Assembly: GCA_900764045.1 (NCBI GenBank)
Contig: CAAFMN010000027.1
Coordinates: forward strand, 1 to 64,000
Direction of reading: 5' to 3'
DNA: 64,000 bases
DNA from: Clostridia bacterium
Lineage (GTDB): Bacteria; Bacillota; Clostridia; Lachnospirales; Bianqueaceae
Shown: piece by piece, positions 61,716 to 64,000 of the stretch
How the letters are laid out: each line of letters opens with the position of its first letter
Position numbering within the stretch: the stretch's first letter is position 1
Translations under genes and position numbers: made by a program
The notes under the pieces: generated by a model
What the model was told of the DNA's origin: nothing
The model's input: only the letters and a program-made list of their open reading frames with translations
The model's database searches: none

Positions 61716-61789
61716 GCGCGCATAGCTCAGCTGGATAGAGCGTCTGGCTACGGACCAGAAGGCCGCGGGTTCGAATCCTACTGCGCGCA
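61716..61789 (+). tRNA. tRNA-Arg(ACG)
   Basis: Acceptor GCGCGCA/TGCGCGC, discriminator A; anticodon stem TCTGG/CCAGA with loop CTACGGA, anticodon ACG. Only 4 bases after tRNA-Phe. A frameshifted recombinase fragment lies downstream. Confidence 0.95.
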
Positions 61790-61796
61790 TTAGAAG

Positions 61797-61834
61797 AGAC
61801 AAATAAACTAAAATAAGTTTGTTTGTCTTTTTTT
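61797..61834 (+). terminator. Terminator of the tRNA cluster
   Basis: AGACAAATAAACT pairs with AGTTTGTTTGTCT around AAAATA (61797-61828), followed by six or more T. Confidence 0.85.
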
Positions 61835-62039
61835 GTGCCATAAATAATGGAACAAATGCTGTTTTGAAGCGGATTTTCTTGAAAATCCGCTTTTCATATC
61901 AGGAGCAAACCCTAAACAATCAGCGGACGATATAAAGCATTAATATAGATGTTCTGAATTTGTAACAATTCCACTAATATTTGTGTTCTATATTGAAAAC
62001 ACACCTCGAAATCAGTATAATTAAAAAGGAACCACAATT

Positions 62040-62322
62040 ATGAAATTGTCGTTAGTCGAATCCAGACTGTTCAGAGGAAACTGCTATGGTTACAAGAGAG
62101 ACAAGCAGGGGCTTGTTGAAGTTGTGCCAGAGGATGCGGAAGGGGTTCAAACTGTTTTCAAACTCTACAGATCTGGAAACAGTTTGGAAGCGATTCAGGG
62201 TTACTTATTCAACCATGGAATCCCTTCCTCTTCTGGAAAATGCGCATTGGAGTAGAGATGTTCTGAATTCAGCTGTTCATTGCAGGACCGATTGCAAGAG
62301 GGCTATTCAGATTGATATTTAA
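62040..62322 (+). pseudogene. Frameshifted serine recombinase fragment
   Basis: The first frame reads NCYGYKRDKQGLVEVVPEDAEGVQTVFKLYRSGNSLEAIQGYLFNHGIPSSSGK, the recombinase domain of large serine integrases. After the A run at 62237-62240 the homology continues in the next frame (NAHWSRDVLNS), so one A too many breaks the gene. No N-terminal catalytic domain with the nucleophile Ser is found upstream, and the C-terminal zinc part is missing. It is a relic 250 bases downstream of tRNA-Arg. The surrounding 61835-62370 sequence is AT-rich with no other gene. Confidence 0.85.
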
Positions 62323-62373
62323 ACCTGAAAAAGCGGTTGCTAGACAATAAATACTTTAGATGGCTAGAAGACG

Positions 62374-62418
62374 AAAGAGGGTATCGCAAAAGTTGCTAAT
62401 GCGACACCCTCTTTTTAT
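62374..62418. terminator. Bidirectional terminator between recombinase relic and araC
   Basis: AAAGAGGGTATCGCA (62374-62388) pairs with TGCGACACCCTCTTT (62400-62414), then TTT. Serves the minus-strand AraC gene, whose stop is 25 bases away. Confidence 0.82.
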
Positions 62419-62442
62419 ATCATAAAGGGATTCGATTTTAAT

Positions 62443-63300
62443 TTATATTGCTTCCGGATCTGCGGAATCTTTGGCCTGTAACTTATAGGTAGAAGGAGAA
62501 TAACCAAACTTTTTCTTGAAGAGTTTGCTGAAATAGTAGGGATCGTCATAGCCGACCCGCTTGGCTACTGTCTGGATCGGGAAGTGCCCTTCGCTCAGTA
62601 TCTCACGCGCTTTTTCCATGCGCAGGTTGATCAGATAATTGATCGGCGTGTCGCCGGTGATTTCCTTATAGATTTTGGTGATATAAGTTGTGCTTAAATA
62701 TGTAGACTTTGCAATCTCTTCAATGGAGATTTTTTTCATATAGTTTTCACGGAAATAGTTGGTGATTGTCTGCGCGATGGTAGCTTTGTCATAGGTCTCC
62801 AGATGGAAATAATCGGAGAGATTGTTGGTGGCCTGGGGAGAGAGTTCCTTCAGGAGAATGATCAGAAACTGAAGCGAGAGCTGCTTAACCATCAGGCACC
62901 AGAGAGCTTCTTTCTTTTCCTGCACGCTGATGATATTGTGATAGCAGTTATATAACTCATGAATGTATTTGCGGACAGGAATTACTGAATTGCAGATAGG
63001 AATGAAGTTTTTGGGATATCCCTTGATGAACAGATTGTCGATCCCAAGGTAGAAGATCACGCATTCCGTATTGTCTACAGGAATCGAGTGATGGGATACA
63101 TTCGGGTTGATAATGATCACATCATCCTTTTTGGCAAGGTATTCATGGCCGTCCACTTCAAACATACAATGACCGGATACAACATAATGAATGCTTAGAA
63201 AATCATGGACGTGACTGTTAGGACGTAATTTGACAGGCGCTTTATAATGAAAAAGAATTTTCGGGTTGAATTCTTCAGAATCTATCTGAAAGGCGTGCAT
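62443..63300 (-). CDS. AraC-family transcriptional regulator
   Basis: 285 residues from the ATG at 63300, which follows GGAGGAAGG. An N-terminal cupin-like domain with HVHDFLSIHYVVSGHCMFEVDGHEY (about 31-55) and NPNVSHHS, then a C-terminal AraC domain (MKKISIEEIAKSTYLSTTYITKIYKEITGDTPINYL and VAKRVGYDDPYYFSKLFKKKFGYSP). It is divergent from the ABC exporter at 63545, its likely target. The 63301-63544 gap holds the two promoters and a 20-base inverted repeat. Confidence 0.92.
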   Translation of the reverse strand: MHAFQIDSEEFNPKILFHYKAPVKLRPNSHVHDFLSIHYVVSGHCMFEVDGHEYLAKKDDVIIINPNVSHHSIPVDNTECVIFYLGIDNLFIKGYPKNFIPICNSVIPVRKYIHELYNCYHNIISVQEKKEALWCLMVKQLSLQFLIILLKELSPQATNNLSDYFHLETYDKATIAQTITNYFRENYMKKISIEEIAKSTYLSTTYITKIYKEITGDTPINYLINLRMEKAREILSEGHFPIQTVAKRVGYDDPYYFSKLFKKKFGYSPSTYKLQAKDSADPEAI

Positions 63301-63460
63301 AATAAACCTTCCTCCATGGATTAAGTATAATATAAATTTATTATAACGGATAACTTTGAAAAAATCCAGTAAAAAGATGGAGAAAAGCAAAAAAAGCAGA
63401 AGGGAACAAAAAAGAGCAAGAAAGAAGGAGAAAAAGGGAAGATTGGTTGCGGATTGTACA

Positions 63461-63480
63461 GGTTTATATTCGAATAAACC
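63461..63480. promoter_or_regulatory. Inverted repeat upstream of the ABC exporter
   Basis: GGTTTATATTCGAATAAACC: arms GGTTTAT and ATAAACC around ATTCGA. It sits about 20 bases before TATAAT (63504-63509), where a repressor or activator could bind. Probably used by the divergent AraC regulator. Confidence 0.6.
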
Positions 63481-63544
63481 ATTCCAAATGCAGGGAAGTT
63501 CGATATAATAGGCGGTGAAATATCCGGAAAGAGAGGAAGATAAA

Positions 63545-64000
63545 ATGAAGGAAGCGCTCAGATATGTATGGTCCTATATCCGGCAGTATGCGCGGATGTT
63601 CGCGCTGGCGCTGCTTTTAACCGTGGCAGTGGCAGGATTGTCCATGGTTTCACCCTATGCAACGGGTAAGATCGTCGGAGAGGTGATTGGAGAAGGTCTG
63701 AACGACCGCTTGGCAGGATATCTCTGGCTTATGATAGGAGCGGCGGTTTTGATCGCCCTCGTACGGTATACATACCTGTGGATTTTTGAAGATATATCTC
63801 AAAAAGTCGTATGCTCGGTGCGGGATGATATCTACCGCAGAATTCAGAAGATGGATTTTCGCTTTTTTGATAAAAATCGGGTAGGAGATCTGATGTCGCG
63901 TTTGACGGGCGATATTGAGGCCATTCGTGTGTTCGTCGCATTTGTGGTATATCAGATGGTGATCAATCTGTGTACCTTTGTATTCGCACTGATTATGATG
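63545..64000 (+). CDS. ABC exporter (permease plus ATPase type), partial
   Basis: Only the first 152 residues are in the window. They read as the type 1 exporter membrane domain: MKEALRYVWSYIRQYARMFALALLLTVAVAGLSMVSPYATGKIV, then LVRYTYLWIFEDISQKVVCSVRDDIYRRIQKMDFRFFDKNRVGDLMSRLTGDIEAIRVFV. The RDDIYRRIQKMDFRFFDKNRVGDLMSRLTGDI stretch is diagnostic. The ATP-binding domain lies beyond position 64000. Such genes usually work with a second half-transporter gene. A GAGAGGAAGATAAAA site precedes the ATG. Confidence 0.9.
   Translation, partial: MKEALRYVWSYIRQYARMFALALLLTVAVAGLSMVSPYATGKIVGEVIGEGLNDRLAGYLWLMIGAAVLIALVRYTYLWIFEDISQKVVCSVRDDIYRRIQKMDFRFFDKNRVGDLMSRLTGDIEAIRVFVAFVVYQMVINLCTFVFALIMM

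Overview
The window looks like a chromosomal segment of a gut-type anaerobic Clostridia, most probably Lachnospiraceae. The reasons are the gene families (LplB/YtcP/LipO sugar importer, a monomeric group B-like [FeFe] hydrogenase, YolD, SpoVB, flotillin, DUF975), strong AGGAGG ribosome binding sites, moderately high GC, and a density of enzymes for plant or host glycans. This is inferred from family content; no 16S gene or other taxonomic marker lies in the window. There is no rRNA, no CRISPR array and no intact insertion sequence.

Layout. Positions 1-15.4 kb hold a glycan-use region. An operon of GH29 alpha-L-fucosidase, GH42 beta-galactosidase and a 901-residue TIM-barrel glycosidase-like protein is followed by an AraC regulator, a divergent oligosaccharide ABC importer, and a cassette for sugar acids (RraA-like aldolase, two-part UxaA dehydratase, SDR, GH88 unsaturated uronyl hydrolase). 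Positions 15.4-20.1 kb hold mtnN, galE, a serine hydrolase, a DtxR-type regulator and a MATE exporter. A tRNA-Ala then sits next to a truncated AT-rich aldo/keto reductase. Positions 20.8-29.9 kb carry housekeeping genes: a degenerate receiver protein, truA, hydrogenase, two small membrane proteins, addB without addA, dgt and a LysR regulator.

Positions 29.9-37 kb hold an unusual ATP synthase operon (DUF1275-atpB-E-F-A-G-D-C). It has no separate atpH. Instead the alpha subunit carries an extra 90 N-terminal residues that read as the C-terminal domain of the delta subunit. Subunit c has a signal peptide. Then come a Y-family polymerase with its YolD partner, a coiled-coil membrane protein, a SpoVB-type flippase, a cysteine desulfurase, and an operon of GH51 arabinofuranosidase, a Cys-rich small protein, mutY, rsmH and a 23S rRNA uracil methyltransferase.

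Positions 47.3-51.2 kb hold a membrane-related locus: HTH protein, a 44-residue protein, flotillin, DUF2500, LURP-one-like and DUF975. It is followed by an AT-rich patch with decaying genes: a frameshifted secreted protein, a lipoprotein, and a MATE gene with most of its middle deleted behind an intact marR with a clear palindromic operator. Positions 53.7-58.8 kb return to pectin and arabinan use (second GH51; HAD phosphatase coupled to a PcRGLX-type exo-rhamnogalacturonan lyase). GAPDH, a MalY/PatB aminotransferase, four tRNAs (Leu-TAG, Leu-TAA, Phe, Arg), a frameshifted serine recombinase fragment beside tRNA-Arg, an AraC regulator and the start of an ABC exporter close the window.

How it fits together: imported or locally released fucosylated, galactosylated and arabinosylated pectic oligosaccharides would be cut in the cytoplasm, since none of the glycosidases shows a signal peptide. 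Released sugar acids would go through the dehydratase/aldolase cassette into central metabolism. Hydrogenase, GAPDH and the ATP synthase fit a fermentative, hydrogen-handling cell.
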